From Lophius americanus (lineage: Eukaryota; Chordata; Actinopteri; Lophiiformes; Lophiidae), in the NCBI GenBank assembly GCA_037951165.1, contig JBBDHG010000058.1:322501-386500 (forward strand): DNA of 64,000 nucleotides. The letters are read 5' to 3'. The notes beneath the pieces are model-generated. The model worked only from the letters and a program-made list of their open reading frames with translations. It did not search any database and was not told the origin of the DNA. Positions 49,601-56,900 of this stretch are shown piece by piece; positions within the stretch are counted from its first letter, which is position 1; each line of letters opens with the position of its first letter. A program made the position numbers and the translations under genes.

Positions 49601-52600
49601 TGCACCGTGGGTAACCTCAGGGACTCTGTCTGTCCCAGAGCGTGGATCCCCGCCGACAACATCCAGGACATCAAGGTGAGCGTCCAGCAGCTGCAGGTGA
49701 AGCGCAGCAACGGCTGGAAAAAGGCGTGCGAGGAGCTGGAGGTGTACCAGCGATTCCTGAAGGAAGGCCGCTTCTGGAAAACAAAGATGGAGGAGGCCAG
49801 CATGCCTCACGAGCCCAGCCAGCAGAACCAGAACCAGAACCAGAGCCAGCGGCAGGAGGGCAGCGGGAGGACGGAGAGGCTGGAGCGGACGGACGAGGCC
49901 GAGTCCAGCATCTCGTCCACCAGCAACGAGCAGGTCCGACATGTGAGTTAAGGACCGCTTTCTGTTCTGAAGAACACAGATTTCATTCTACTCCATCTTT
50001 TTTATTTAAAGAGGTGAAGTGTGAGGAAGACCACACAAAGATGAAGCCAGCAGACGGCGCCACCTGGTGGCTCTAATCCTCTTTTTTTTCTTTCTTCAGA
50101 ATATTTAAATGTTGTTTACTTTTGTTTTCACACTTAATTTATCCAACAACATATTTATTTAACATAATATCACCAACGTATAAATTATAATGAGAATAAA
50201 CAGACGGAACGTTTATTAATGTAGAAACTACGTCTCCTCAACGCCGACAGTCTGAGAAGGATCCAAAAAGAGACGCCGAGACTCTTCAAACTCAACCAAA
50301 CCTTTTATTTTGTATTTACTTTATTTTTAATATAATTAAATTGTATTGTTATTATTACTATTATTATATAATTTCCTTTTTCTTCGTTCCCAGCTCAAAG
50401 GCAGCCTGGAGCCGAAAGCGAAGAAAAGCCGTCGATCTCAGATGGTCGAGCCCAAAGAAGAAGTCAGCGTAAGTCGCAGCCTCCTGTAATCTGGTCTGAG
50501 TGAGTCACGCGTCTTTTGTCTGAACGCTCGCAGTTCATCTTCAGGATTTAAGACGCCGTCAATCACGTTTAATCTCAATCTCCAGCGATTGTGGCCTCCT
50601 GCTTTTAAACAAACAGGATCGGGCGACGAGGATGTTTCAAAAGCTCCGCCCACAAAATGCTTTGCTGCAAAGATCCACAGCTGATCATCCGTTTCCATCT
50701 CCCCCTGTCCTCTGCGTCTTCCTCTCAGTCCAACCAACTGCATGTCCTCTCTCACCACATCCAGAAACCTCCTCTTTGGTCTCATTCTTCTTCTCCTGCC
50801 TGCAGCTCCATCTCCTCATCTTCTGCCAGTAGATCCACTATCCCTCCTCTTCTTCACGGGTCCGAACCATCTCAATCTGTCCTCTCCGACTTTGTCTCCA
50901 GAACGTCTAACCTGTCTGTCCCTATGATGTCCTCCTTTTTAATCCTGTCCTTCCTCCTCACTCCCAGAGAACTTCTGAACATCTCCAGCTCCGCCTCCTC
51001 TCTTTCACACATGCGCTGTAGGGAAACTTAAGATGTGCAGCTCATAATTTGTGTCTTTAATCTACATAGTTTTACATTTTGGGTACTTTTTTGTGGACAT
51101 TGACATCCGATGGAGGTTCTTACGGCCCGTCCACATCAGCACACATTCAGTTCTTCCTCTAACGGGGGCATCTGAGCCCCCGGACCCTCATTTTCACTCA
51201 TCTTGGGAGTTTAACTATTGGGATCTAGTGGAACACGTGGCTTTAAGCTGTCATACTTCAGCGGACGGTGAAAGTGTCTCCCGTCCTCTCCACCAGGACC
51301 CAGAACCGGAGGTGGAGGCGGTCAGCTCCAGTCAGGAGATCCCGGTGTCGTCGGCGCCGCAGCCGGAGAAGCTCTCCGTCTCCACGCAGACCAAGAAGGC
51401 CAACGGAGGGTCACCGCGAACGCTTCACCGCGGCACGCAGACCAGCAGCGACAGCGCCTGTCAGAACATGTGCCACGAGAAGTACACCAAGGTCTTCAAT
51501 GACGTCAAGGAGATGATGAAGGCCGACAACAAGAGGGAGACGGAGCGGGTGGTCCGGGAGGCGCTGGAGAAGGTTTGTTCACGTTCCATCGGCGCGGTCC
51601 GCGTCTGTGAGAGTTGGGGTTTAGAACTGGGCCTTCCTCTCCGTCCCCGCAGCTTCGTACGGAGATGGAGGAGGAGAAGCGCCAGGCGGTGAGTAAGGCG
51701 GTGTCCGGAGCGCAGGCGGAGATGGAGAGGAAGTGCAAGCAGGTGAAGGAGAAGTGTAAAGAGGAGCTGGTGGAGGAGGTGAAGAAGCTGGTGGCCCAGC
51801 ACAAACAGCTCATCTCCCAGACCAAGAAGAAGCAGTGGGTGAGTTCTGGAGCGTTTGGCGTTTGTGGATTCTGTCCGTCCCTCACGGGAAACCTGAGCCG
51901 TTCTTTTATTTACGCAGAACATTTGAATTCTGCAGAATGAAATTTAAATACTTGTTTATTTATTTCCTAAAAAAAAAATAATGACAGAAGTTTGGCTGAA
52001 TAAAATTAAAGCCTTGAACTCGTGACACTAGACGGATACATTTGTAAAATTACACGGATGTATGAACAGAATTACACAGATCTGTTTTTTAATTACATTA
52101 ATTACTTAAAAAAAATTGTTACTGTTACTTATATTTTCTACAATTTGGCTGATAAATTTTAGAATAACATTGATTTGTTAAATTCCACCTAAAAATGGTA
52201 ACATTGAATAAATGGTGGTAATATTGTGTTGTTGTGTTTGTTGACGAGTTTGTTGACGTGTTTGTTGACGAGTTTGTTGACGAGTTTGTTGACTCTCCTG
52301 ATGGATGTGTGTTCGGAGATGTTTGTTGACGTGTTTGTTGACGTAACATGTTTGTTGACGTGTTTGTTGACTTAACATATTTGTTGAAGTGTTTGTTGAC
52401 GTGTTTATTGACGTGTTTGTTGACTCTCTCCTGATGGCTGTGTGTTCTGAGATGTTTGTTGACGTATTTGTGGATGTGTTTGTTGACGTAACATATTTGT
52501 TGACGTGTTTGTTGACGTGTTTGTTGACGTGTTTGTTGACTCTCTCCTGATGGCTGTGTGTTCTGAGATGTTTGTTGACGTGTTTGTTGACGTAACGTGT

Positions 52601-52796
52601 TTGTTGACGTAACATATTTCTTGACGTAACATATTTGTTGACGTGTTGTTGACGTGTTTGGGTGTTGTCACAGTGCTATAACTGCGAGGAGGAGGCCATG
52701 TACCACTGCTGCTGGAACACCTCGTACTGCTCCATCAAGTGTCAGCAGGAGCACTGGCACGCCGACCACAAACGAACCTGCCGCAGGAAGAGATGA
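32021..52796 (+). CDS. zmynd11: zmynd11 (BS69), complete coding gene, 14 coding exons
   Basis: Joining 32021-32136, 35657-35816, 44862-45023, 45270-45347, 46438-46530, 47008-47095, 47732-47787, 48250-48327, 48541-48659, 49639-49942, 50394-50468, 51297-51572, 51653-51838 and 52674-52796 gives 637 codons in one frame, every junction GT-AG. Human ZMYND11 is 602 residues; most of the excess is a Q/N-rich insertion after the PWWP. Order: N-terminal winged-helix-like domain (about 6-90), PHD (93-146), bromodomain (about 160-245), C4 zinc finger (258-277), PWWP (278-about 345), coiled coil (about 505-595), MYND (598-637). The family protein reads H3.3 K36me3 in the nucleus and represses elongation; its MYND finger recruits co-repressors. 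The aromatic-cage residues I recall from human (F291, W294, F310) are present at the same numbers. Identification is by recognition of domain sequence and order. Confidence 0.96.
32137..35656 (+). other. zmynd11 intron between coding exons 1 and 2
   Basis: 3,520 bp with GT-AG ends. It holds an (ATT)n tract at 33,228-33,265 and a (CA)n tract at 34,606-34,649. No further exon was recognised. Confidence 0.8.
35657..35816 (+). CDS. zmynd11: zmynd11 coding exon 2 (rest of N-terminal domain)
   Basis: The acceptor is TGCACAG at 35,650-35,656 and the donor is ATG|GTAGGT at 35,817. The first base completes K39. The frame then reads YLSRVFGMHPKETARQLSLA and continues to the end of the domain, ending GYWLPGDEM (residue 92), phase 0. 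It is very close to the vertebrate family sequence. Confidence 0.96.
36505..36625 (+). mobile_element. L2-type LINE reverse transcriptase fragment, sense
   Basis: The segment 'gcccagggctctatccttgg' encodes QGSILGLLLFS, and is followed by 'ccactgggtcacattataaa', matching the MLPLG.II block that follows GVPQGS in fish L2. It is shared with antisense copies at 17,450, 22,190 and 49,130. The frame is broken. Confidence 0.65.
39990..40610 (-). repeat. Degraded dispersed repeat of uncertain class
   Basis: Blocks such as 'cagtccgtctcagatgcaaa', 'ggcatctctggatgtcggc', 'ttttctccagattgtctgaatc', 'ttttgatgatattatcatct', 'catgtggtgaaccgcttctt' and 'cgcacctgtcccaacgtgtt' occur in an order I recall from an abundant fish interspersed repeat. 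Orientation is assigned by convention only. I cannot name the superfamily. Confidence 0.4.
40781..40912 (+). repeat. 22-bp minisatellite, six units
   Basis: AGAGACACGGCGTCCTCGCC plus TC repeats at 40,781, 40,803, 40,825, 40,847, 40,869 and 40,891. The units are identical except for one A/G change in the first, so the expansion is recent or strongly homogenised. Confidence 0.95.
43681..44655 (+). repeat. 15-bp minisatellite, 65 units in perfect register
   Basis: The unit is GTTTGTTGGGTCTGT. All 65 units are exactly 15 bp, with no insertion or deletion over 975 bp. Variation is mainly at base 13 (T, C or G), with a few GTTTAATGGG or GTTTGTTTGG units. Nine consecutive C-type units occupy 44,041-44,175. 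Because 15 is a multiple of 3, it produces open frames of 340-376 codons on both strands. These lack start context and lie in an intron, so I do not call them genes. The array ends 206 bp before the PHD exon. Confidence 0.97.
44862..45023 (+). CDS. zmynd11: zmynd11 coding exon 3 (PHD finger)
   Basis: The acceptor is GCCTACAG at 44,854-44,861 and the donor is AGG|GTCGGT at 45,024, a weak donor. It encodes residues 93-146, an entire PHD with the C4HC3 ligands C103, C106, C115, C118, H123, C126, C142 and C145. It is phase 0 at both ends, so skipping would remove exactly the PHD and keep the frame. Confidence 0.97.
45270..45347 (+). CDS. zmynd11: zmynd11 coding exon 4 (PHD-bromodomain linker, helix start)
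   Basis: The acceptor is GTACAG at 45,264-45,269 and the donor is AGG|GTAAGA at 45,348. It encodes GSKKKNLNKQEMSKYLRFIV then QRMKER (residues 147-172), phase 0 at both ends. R168, which I recall as a contact residue for H3.3 in the human bromo-PWWP structure, is present here. Confidence 0.96.
45595..46015 (+). repeat. Interspersed repeat with internal 'agctccccctag' units
   Basis: It starts with 'gaaaagtccccaataccctgc', shared with 61,591. The motif 'aaagctccccctag(t/a)gag', followed by 'gaccaa..gttgagaaattatg', recurs two to three times about 130 bp apart. Related segments are at 61,591-61,880 (plus) and 60,600-60,700 (minus). This is a non-coding family seen widely in fish, class unknown. 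Confidence 0.65.
46438..46530 (+). CDS. zmynd11: zmynd11 coding exon 5 (bromodomain, N-terminal part)
   Basis: The acceptor is TGTTTCAG at 46,430-46,437 and the donor is GAG|GTAACC at 46,531. It encodes AVDLNKKGKDTKHPMYKRLI and continues to the end of exon at VSNIQE (residues 173-203), phase 0. Confidence 0.96.
46886..46920. repeat. (TG)n/(AC)n palindromic microsatellite
   Basis: GT-repeat at 46,886-46,902 is directly followed by its own reverse complement at 46,904-46,920, with one base between the arms. It lies 87 bp upstream of the exon 6 acceptor and could form a 17-bp hairpin in pre-mRNA. Confidence 0.95.
47008..47095 (+). CDS. zmynd11: zmynd11 coding exon 6 (bromodomain, middle)
   Basis: The acceptor is TTTCTCAG at 47,000-47,007 after a C/T-rich tract, and the donor is G|GTAGGT at 47,096. 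It encodes NLSEGKYKSFEEFKADAQLI and ends at ILYG plus one base (residues 204-232, phase 1). Confidence 0.96.
47176..47345 (+). repeat. Head of the GTGCAGTG-type dispersed repeat
   Basis: 'taaaggtccggtccagtgtg', then 'tagaatttagtggcatctag' and 'gtgtaggagaatctacggta' match the known head of the repeat at 27,887. Only the head is present. Confidence 0.5.
47732..47787 (+). CDS. zmynd11: zmynd11 coding exon 7 (bromodomain, C-terminal part)
   Basis: The acceptor is GTTACAG at 47,725-47,731 and the donor is GAG|GTAGAA at 47,788. It encodes VHSDQAEIARLLFSDTCHE (residues 233-251, the first codon split), returning to phase 0. Confidence 0.95.
48250..48327 (+). CDS. zmynd11: zmynd11 coding exon 8 (C4 zinc finger between bromodomain and PWWP)
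   Basis: The acceptor is CTCCTCCAG at 48,241-48,249 and the donor is TGC|GTGAGT at 48,328. It encodes residues 252-277 with zinc ligands C258, C261, C274 and C277 (CKNC ... WFCYPC). This finger fixes the bromodomain and PWWP relative to each other in the human protein. N266 (SNARP) is conserved. Confidence 0.97.
48541..48659 (+). CDS. zmynd11: zmynd11 coding exon 9 (PWWP core)
   Basis: The acceptor is CCCTGCAG at 48,533-48,540. The donor AG|GTCGGC at 48,660 is weak. It encodes SPNHDLVWAKMKGFGYWPAK and continues through the core to FFGHQHQ plus two bases of R317. The YWPAK segment is the PWWP signature, and F291, W294 and F310 form the methyl-lysine cage. If the donor were ignored, the frame would run 17 more codons to a stop at 48,709-48,711. 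Confidence 0.96.
49130..49330 (-). mobile_element. L2-type LINE reverse transcriptase fragment, antisense
   Basis: The minus strand at 49,268 reads 'ggtgtcccccagggctccat' (GVPQGSILGP), followed by 'gccactgggtcgcattataa' and 'agaaatagagactcaaaatg'. It is the same segment as at 17,450 and 36,505. It sits inside the zmynd11 intron between exons 9 and 10, opposite to the gene. Confidence 0.7.
49639..49942 (+). CDS. zmynd11: zmynd11 coding exon 10 (PWWP end, helices, Q/N-rich insertion)
   Basis: The acceptor is TCTGTCCCAG ending at 49,638. The first base completes R317, then AWIPADNIQDIK continues through VKRSNGWKKACEELE and QRFLKEGRFWK. Next comes a Q/N-rich stretch (QQNQNQNQSQRQ) that human lacks, about 25 residues longer overall, then the conserved AESSISSTSNEQ. 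Two donors are possible: GTCCGA after codon EQ (exon end 49,933, closest to the mammalian junction) or the much stronger GTGAGT (end 49,942, adding VRH). Both keep the frame. Confidence 0.93.
50394..50468 (+). CDS. zmynd11: zmynd11 coding exon 11 (basic linker)
   Basis: The acceptor is TTCCCAG at 50,387-50,393 and the donor is AGC|GTAAGT at 50,469. It encodes LKGSLEPKAKKSRRSQMVEP then KKEEVS (25 residues total), a basic segment likely to act in nuclear localisation. Phase 0 at both ends. Confidence 0.92.
50640..51025 (-). mobile_element. RTE-type LINE C-terminal relic, antisense
   Basis: On the minus strand, with frameshifts, blocks such as DRLRWFG-like, 'KRRFLDVVREDMQLVG' and a final ETD/MIRCGDP-like end follow the order of the C-terminus of RTE ORF2 (RLRWFGH ... 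GRPK.RF.D.VKEDM). It sits in the intron between exons 11 and 12. The plus-strand 124-codon frame here is its shadow. Confidence 0.65.
51297..51572 (+). CDS. zmynd11: zmynd11 coding exon 12 (acidic/QT-rich linker and start of coiled coil)
   Basis: The acceptor is TCCACCAG at 51,289-51,296 and the donor is AAG|GTTTGT at 51,573. It encodes DPEPEVEAVSSSQEIPVSSA, the conserved VSTQTKK and LHRGTQTS motifs, MCHEKYTKVFNDVKEMMKAD, and NKRETERVVREALEK. 92 residues, phase 0 at both ends. It is noticeably GC-rich compared with the introns. Confidence 0.96.
51653..51838 (+). CDS. zmynd11: zmynd11 coding exon 13 (coiled coil)
   Basis: The acceptor is CCCCGCAG at 51,645-51,652 and the donor is TGG|GTGAGT at 51,839. 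It encodes LRTEMEEEKRQAVSKAVSGA onward to LISQTKKKQW (62 residues), a charged heptad-type helix before the MYND domain. Phase 0. The frame stays open for 33 codons into the intron (see findings). Confidence 0.97.
51839..52004 (+). promoter_or_regulatory. zmynd11: Possible intronic terminal exon extension with poly(A) signal
   Basis: If the exon 13 donor is not used, the frame continues VSSGAFGVCGFCPSLTGNLS onward and stops at TGA 51,938-51,940. AATAAA follows at 51,999-52,004. The product would lack the MYND finger. This is inferred from sequence only; no transcript was seen. Confidence 0.3.
52217..52660 (+). repeat. 12-bp minisatellite with higher-order structure, abutting the MYND exon
   Basis: The unit is GTTTGTTGACGT, in roughly 25-30 copies. 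It is broken three times by a linker containing CTCTCCTGATGGCTGTGTG, with CCTGATGG at 52,297, 52,430 and 52,546, so the higher-order periods are 133 and 116 bp. GTAACATA variants join the units in the right half. It ends only 13 bp before the acceptor of the final zmynd11 exon. Confidence 0.95.
52674..52796 (+). CDS. zmynd11: zmynd11 coding exon 14 (MYND finger, stop)
   Basis: The acceptor is TTGTCACAG ending at 52,673. It encodes CYNCEEEAMYHCCWNTSYCS, IKCQQEHWHADHKRTC and the basic end RRKR, 40 residues, stop TGA at 52,794-52,796. It is nearly identical to human. The MYND finger in this family binds PXLXP-type motifs of partners such as co-repressors. The acceptor lacks a normal C/T tract because minisatellite sequence occupies that position. 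Confidence 0.97.
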   Translation, partial: CYNCEEEAMYHCCWNTSYCSIKCQQEHWHADHKRTCRRKR

Positions 52797-53284
52797 ACAA
52801 GCCCCGCCCCCTCCAACCCCACACAGCTCACCATTGGCTCTTGCCATCTGCTCCTCCTGTCAGTCAGTGTCTCCAACACAAACACACACACACACGTGTA
52901 CACACACACACAGAGACTCCCAATGGACCTGATGTTGTTTTGTTTATATTTAACGTTTCCATCGTACTGATGATTTTTTTTTTCTTTCTGTATTTCCCTC
53001 TGAATCGCGGACGTTTCGCTCGAGAGCATGTTACAGTGTGATTCCCGTTTGTTTGTTGTTTTTCTTTACTGAAGTGCTGATGTCAGAGAATGTGTTATTT
53101 AAGTGTTTAGTGACAGCTGAGCATTAACTGAACATTTTTTTTTATCAGATTTTTGTATTTTGTTTTTTCTTCCTTTCATGAAACGCAGCAAAAAGGAATT
53201 ATGAAAAAAAAACACACAAAAAACGACCATTACACCCCGCAAAAATCCATCTGATCATGACACGTGGAGCTCGCATACATTACA

Positions 53285-53285
<1 letters not shown>

Positions 53286-53317
<32 letters not shown>

Positions 53318-53320
53318 TAC

Positions 53321-53354
<34 letters not shown>
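53286..53354. repeat. (AT)n/(ATAC) microsatellite
   Basis: TA-dinucleotide run with interspersed ATACAT. Self-complementary and likely to vary in length. It lies within the presumed zmynd11 3' UTR. Confidence 0.9.
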
Positions 53355-53604
53355 TATTGTGTGTGTGGTGGATAGCACCTTCTTTCATCTCTACCTAAAA
53401 ATTTTTCTCATCCTGAAGTCACTTATTGGGAACAGGGTCACGAGGTCGGCCTTAAAAGATGCCGACAAATCAAATCTTCCACGTACTTCTATTAATATCA
53501 TTATAGTTGATATAATTATGCACATTTCAGGGGCTTTTTTTTCCTCTCCTCTTTTCTGTTTTTTTTTTAACTGTGATTTTTTTACGTGTCGGTCATTTGA
53601 GGGT

Positions 53605-53730
53605 GCGTCTGCGACACGCAGGCTGATTGGGGACTCTAAATTGTCCTTAGGTGTGTACGCGAGTGTGAATGGTTAAGCCCCGCCCCCTCGGCGTGAATGG
53701 ATCGGAATCGGATAATGGATGGAATGAATG
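53605..53730 (+). repeat. Dispersed teleost repeat fragment
   Basis: 'cgcaggctgattggggactc' then 'taaattgtccttaggtgtgt', 'gagtgtgaatggtt' and 'ggataatggatggaatgaat' match the core of the repeat at 31,380. The central part is missing. Confidence 0.6.
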
Positions 53731-55898
53731 TGTGGGATGTTAAACTAACTACGATGTTTTTAATTCGTTCTAAATTGGGGTTTGGGGGGGTTGTATAGTG
53801 ATTTTTACTGAGCTGGATCCCACACGAGTTTTTTGCACACTTCATTTTTCTTATCGACCCAAATGCTTGTAATATTGCCAAAAAGTTTTTGTTTTTTTTG
53901 TAATTTTGTTTTGAAGAGGTGGCGAATCCTCCTTCGTCTTCGCTCCCCTACACCCGAGAAAAACAATTGATCTATTTTCATTGTACGTCTTTTTTTCTTT
54001 CTTTTTTTTCTTTCTTCGCCGCGTATTTTTGTCGTTGGTGGTCGTGCCTGTTTCTCTTCTCTTTTTCATCCTCTAACCTCGCCGGGAGGCGACGTCTTAC
54101 ATGCATGTTGGTAGTTTCATGGTTTTTCTCATCATTACGGTAAAATTGAAAAAAGAAAAAAAAAAAGACCAGGCCGTCTGGTTTTCTGGCGAGCGGTGGC
54201 GACGACGACGGATGGACCAATATAAAACGTTATGCAAATGTGAACGATCAAACTAATCTCGTGTATAGTTCTCCGTCGCGGTGTATAAATATGATCCTTG
54301 GAATCTTTTTCTTCTTTTTTTTCGGCAATGAAATTGCCTTTTTTTTAATTTTATGATTTTTTGATTTAGTGACACCTAAAAGTTTGTTGAATGTTTCCTC
54401 AGTTATGAAGACTGACTGAACGGAGGAAAAATACTTCAGTTACTTTGTACAGACGCATCACTTTTTGTACCAGCTCTCTTTCACATATCGGTTTTGTGCT
54501 TCTGTAAATTACCGTAAATTCTCACGTAGTGGGGCAAGGCCATTTTTCAACGATGGAACCAGACTTTTAAAATATACTATTTACCGCTTTTACTCTGTTT
54601 GTCGCGTGGAAATTAGATTTATCTCACAGTATTTATAAAATTGTTATTACAGGATCTGTTCTTCCATCCTGCTCTGACAGGAAGTGATGCAACGGACGGT
54701 AAACGGTGACCTCATATGAAATAAAATTTTTAAAAAAGATGTTTTTTCTGAGTCCAACATAATAACTAATAAGTTAATCACTGGGTGTGCAACATACCTA
54801 TTTATTTATTTTTTAATTAAATGAAGATTATCTCTGATCGTAACTTTTAAAAATCCAACATGAGCGCTGCAGTACCCCGAAGCACCCATAGGGTTGATAA
54901 AAGCCCGTTTTAGAAACATGTTCTGGTCCGTAGGTTTTCTGGATCCTGATGGCTTTGACTGCCTTTTTCGTACGTTGTGTAATTTCTGCAGACGTAGTTT
55001 TTCTTCGTACAGAACTTGAGTAGATTTTAAGGTTTTTTCACTGCAGCTTTGAACATTATTAACTATCGCAGGATATTTAGGCGCTGAATGCGCTACAGTG
55101 GATTTCATCGTAAACTGTTATTGCAATTTCACACAAGCAATTCGTGTAGCGGCGACGCAAACAGACCAAACAGAAACTTTCCGTAAGTCTTCTTCGGTGG
55201 TTGTAAACATTGAAGCGTGATGCTGCCACCTACTGGCCTGGTGTACAGACTACAGAGGTTCCTCCTGATTGGTTGGTCCGAGGACCGTTTTCACAGAGTC
55301 GTCGTATAAACGCTGAATTTTGATGAAATATAAAGGAAAATCTCTCCTGGTTTCAGCTAAAACGGTGTCGTGGACAGTTGTGACTGTTGTGTAAGAACAA
55401 ATACAAAATGCCTGTTGTCCACTAGTAGAGAATTTACGGTAACCGCTCCCTCGTCGTCTGGAAAGTCGTGAGCCGTTCTTGTACAGTTGAGCTTCTTAAA
55501 GGTTCTGCTTTCATTACAGCACTACATGTAAATAAACTCTGCCCATAGCTCCGCCCCCCACCCTCACAAATATCTCCGCTTTCTCTTCAAGCGTCTCCAC
55601 GGCGACCCGGACGACTGTTAGTTCTGCTTTTCTATCCATTTGTATCATTTTTGACCAATCTGAATATTTAAAGGTCTTTTTCTTTCTTTTCTTTAACATC
55701 CTTTCCTCCCAGTCCGATAAGCTGCTGTTTTTTATATTCGTCCATCCATCCTTATTTTTTTTCCCCTCCTTTCTACTGAAGACTTTGTCATTCCGGTGTG
55801 TATCTGGTTTTTAACTGCATGAGTAAAAGGTGTGTGTTTCTGCGGTTCCCTCAGACTAATGCAATATGACAATGAGCTAAATCGCATTTTCCTTTTTT

Positions 55899-55930
<32 letters not shown>

Positions 55931-56329
55931 GCTGCTTGTTTGCGGCTTCAAAAAGTTGAGAGTAAATCGACCCGATTGTCGCCCAGAACCAAAACTCTCC
56001 GTACGGCGAGTCCGAGACGAAAGATCTCCTGTGAAATAAAGGCGTGGCCCTCACCTCCTGTAGGTCGTCCTCCGTTCTGTCCAGATGTAAACGATCCATT
56101 GTGGCTTAAACATTTTCTATCTGATGCTCCTGAGCTTTTTTTGATGCTTTAGCAGCAGCAATATGTACATAAATATATTCTATGTGCTAACATGGAGGAA
56201 ATAAATGTATCAACAACTTCCTCTGCTTCTGTTGTTTCTTTAACTCATCTTTACAAAACATGTCATTTTTCTGAATATTCTAACCCATTTTCTAAAATCA
56301 ATGTGAGACATTTTAAAGGTCCAGTTTTC

Positions 56330-56900
56330 TGTTGCTGTCCCTACTATGGTGACGCCACGACCCGTCCAACTGTGATCCTCACGTAGCTCCTCCCTGAAAG
56401 AACTGGGACCGCATGAAACGATATCATCATGCCGTGTCAGAAGACTAGGGAGGATGGTGGCTTCACCAGAATAAATACTATGGCAGAGGTAAATATCTGG
56501 AGCAGAAAATCTGAAAAGTATCTGCAAGACTCAAAAAAAAGAGTGATTGTATTTTTGGGTGAACTGCACCTTTAAAGGGATTACAGAGTTGCAGGTTTTT
56601 GCTCTTGGTGTGGCCCGACTATAATCCTACTATGGTGATGCCCTACTCTGCCACTCACGTAGTTGTCATGCAGAGTAGTGTAGGTGATGGCGTCACCATA
56701 GTAAGATTCATAGATTTTTTTTAAAGGTTCAGTTCCCCGTTTTTATTTTTAGACAAATATTTTGTAGAAATCCATGAATTATAATTTTTTTTTAAATTGG
56801 CAAATCCCACTATGGTGATGCCATCTCCTTTCCTACTCGTCTTCTGATTGGTTTTGGAATGATGACGACGTTTCACACGTAGGCGAGGTGGCGAATTCCT
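56330..56900. repeat. Cluster of CTATGGTGATGCC units, one forming a hairpin
   Basis: CTATGGTGACGCC at 56,345, CTATGGTGATGCC at 56,630 and again at 56,811 are direct copies. GGCGTCACCATAGT at 56,689 is inverted. Between 56,629 and 56,703 the arms pair (13 of 14, plus CTACTCTGC with GCAGAGTAG), giving a MITE-like hairpin. The family is unknown. Confidence 0.65.

Larger units (their letters stand above)
52797..55560 (+). other. zmynd11: Probable zmynd11 3' UTR
   Basis: There is no further coding sequence after the stop. AATAAA candidates on the plus strand are at 54,720-54,725 and 55,531-55,536. The latter overlaps a Pumilio-type element TGTAAATA at 55,528-55,535. The stretch includes CA tracts near 52,880-52,915, (AT)n at 53,286-53,354 and a dispersed repeat at 53,605-53,730. 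The end point is a guess. Confidence 0.45.

Noticed and set aside
50657..51031. 124-codon plus-strand frame in a zmynd11 intron
   Set aside because: It is the antisense shadow of an RTE-type LINE relic.
52217..52660. Asn/Thr-rich minus-strand frames as genes
   Set aside because: They are translations of the 12-bp minisatellite in the intron before the MYND exon.
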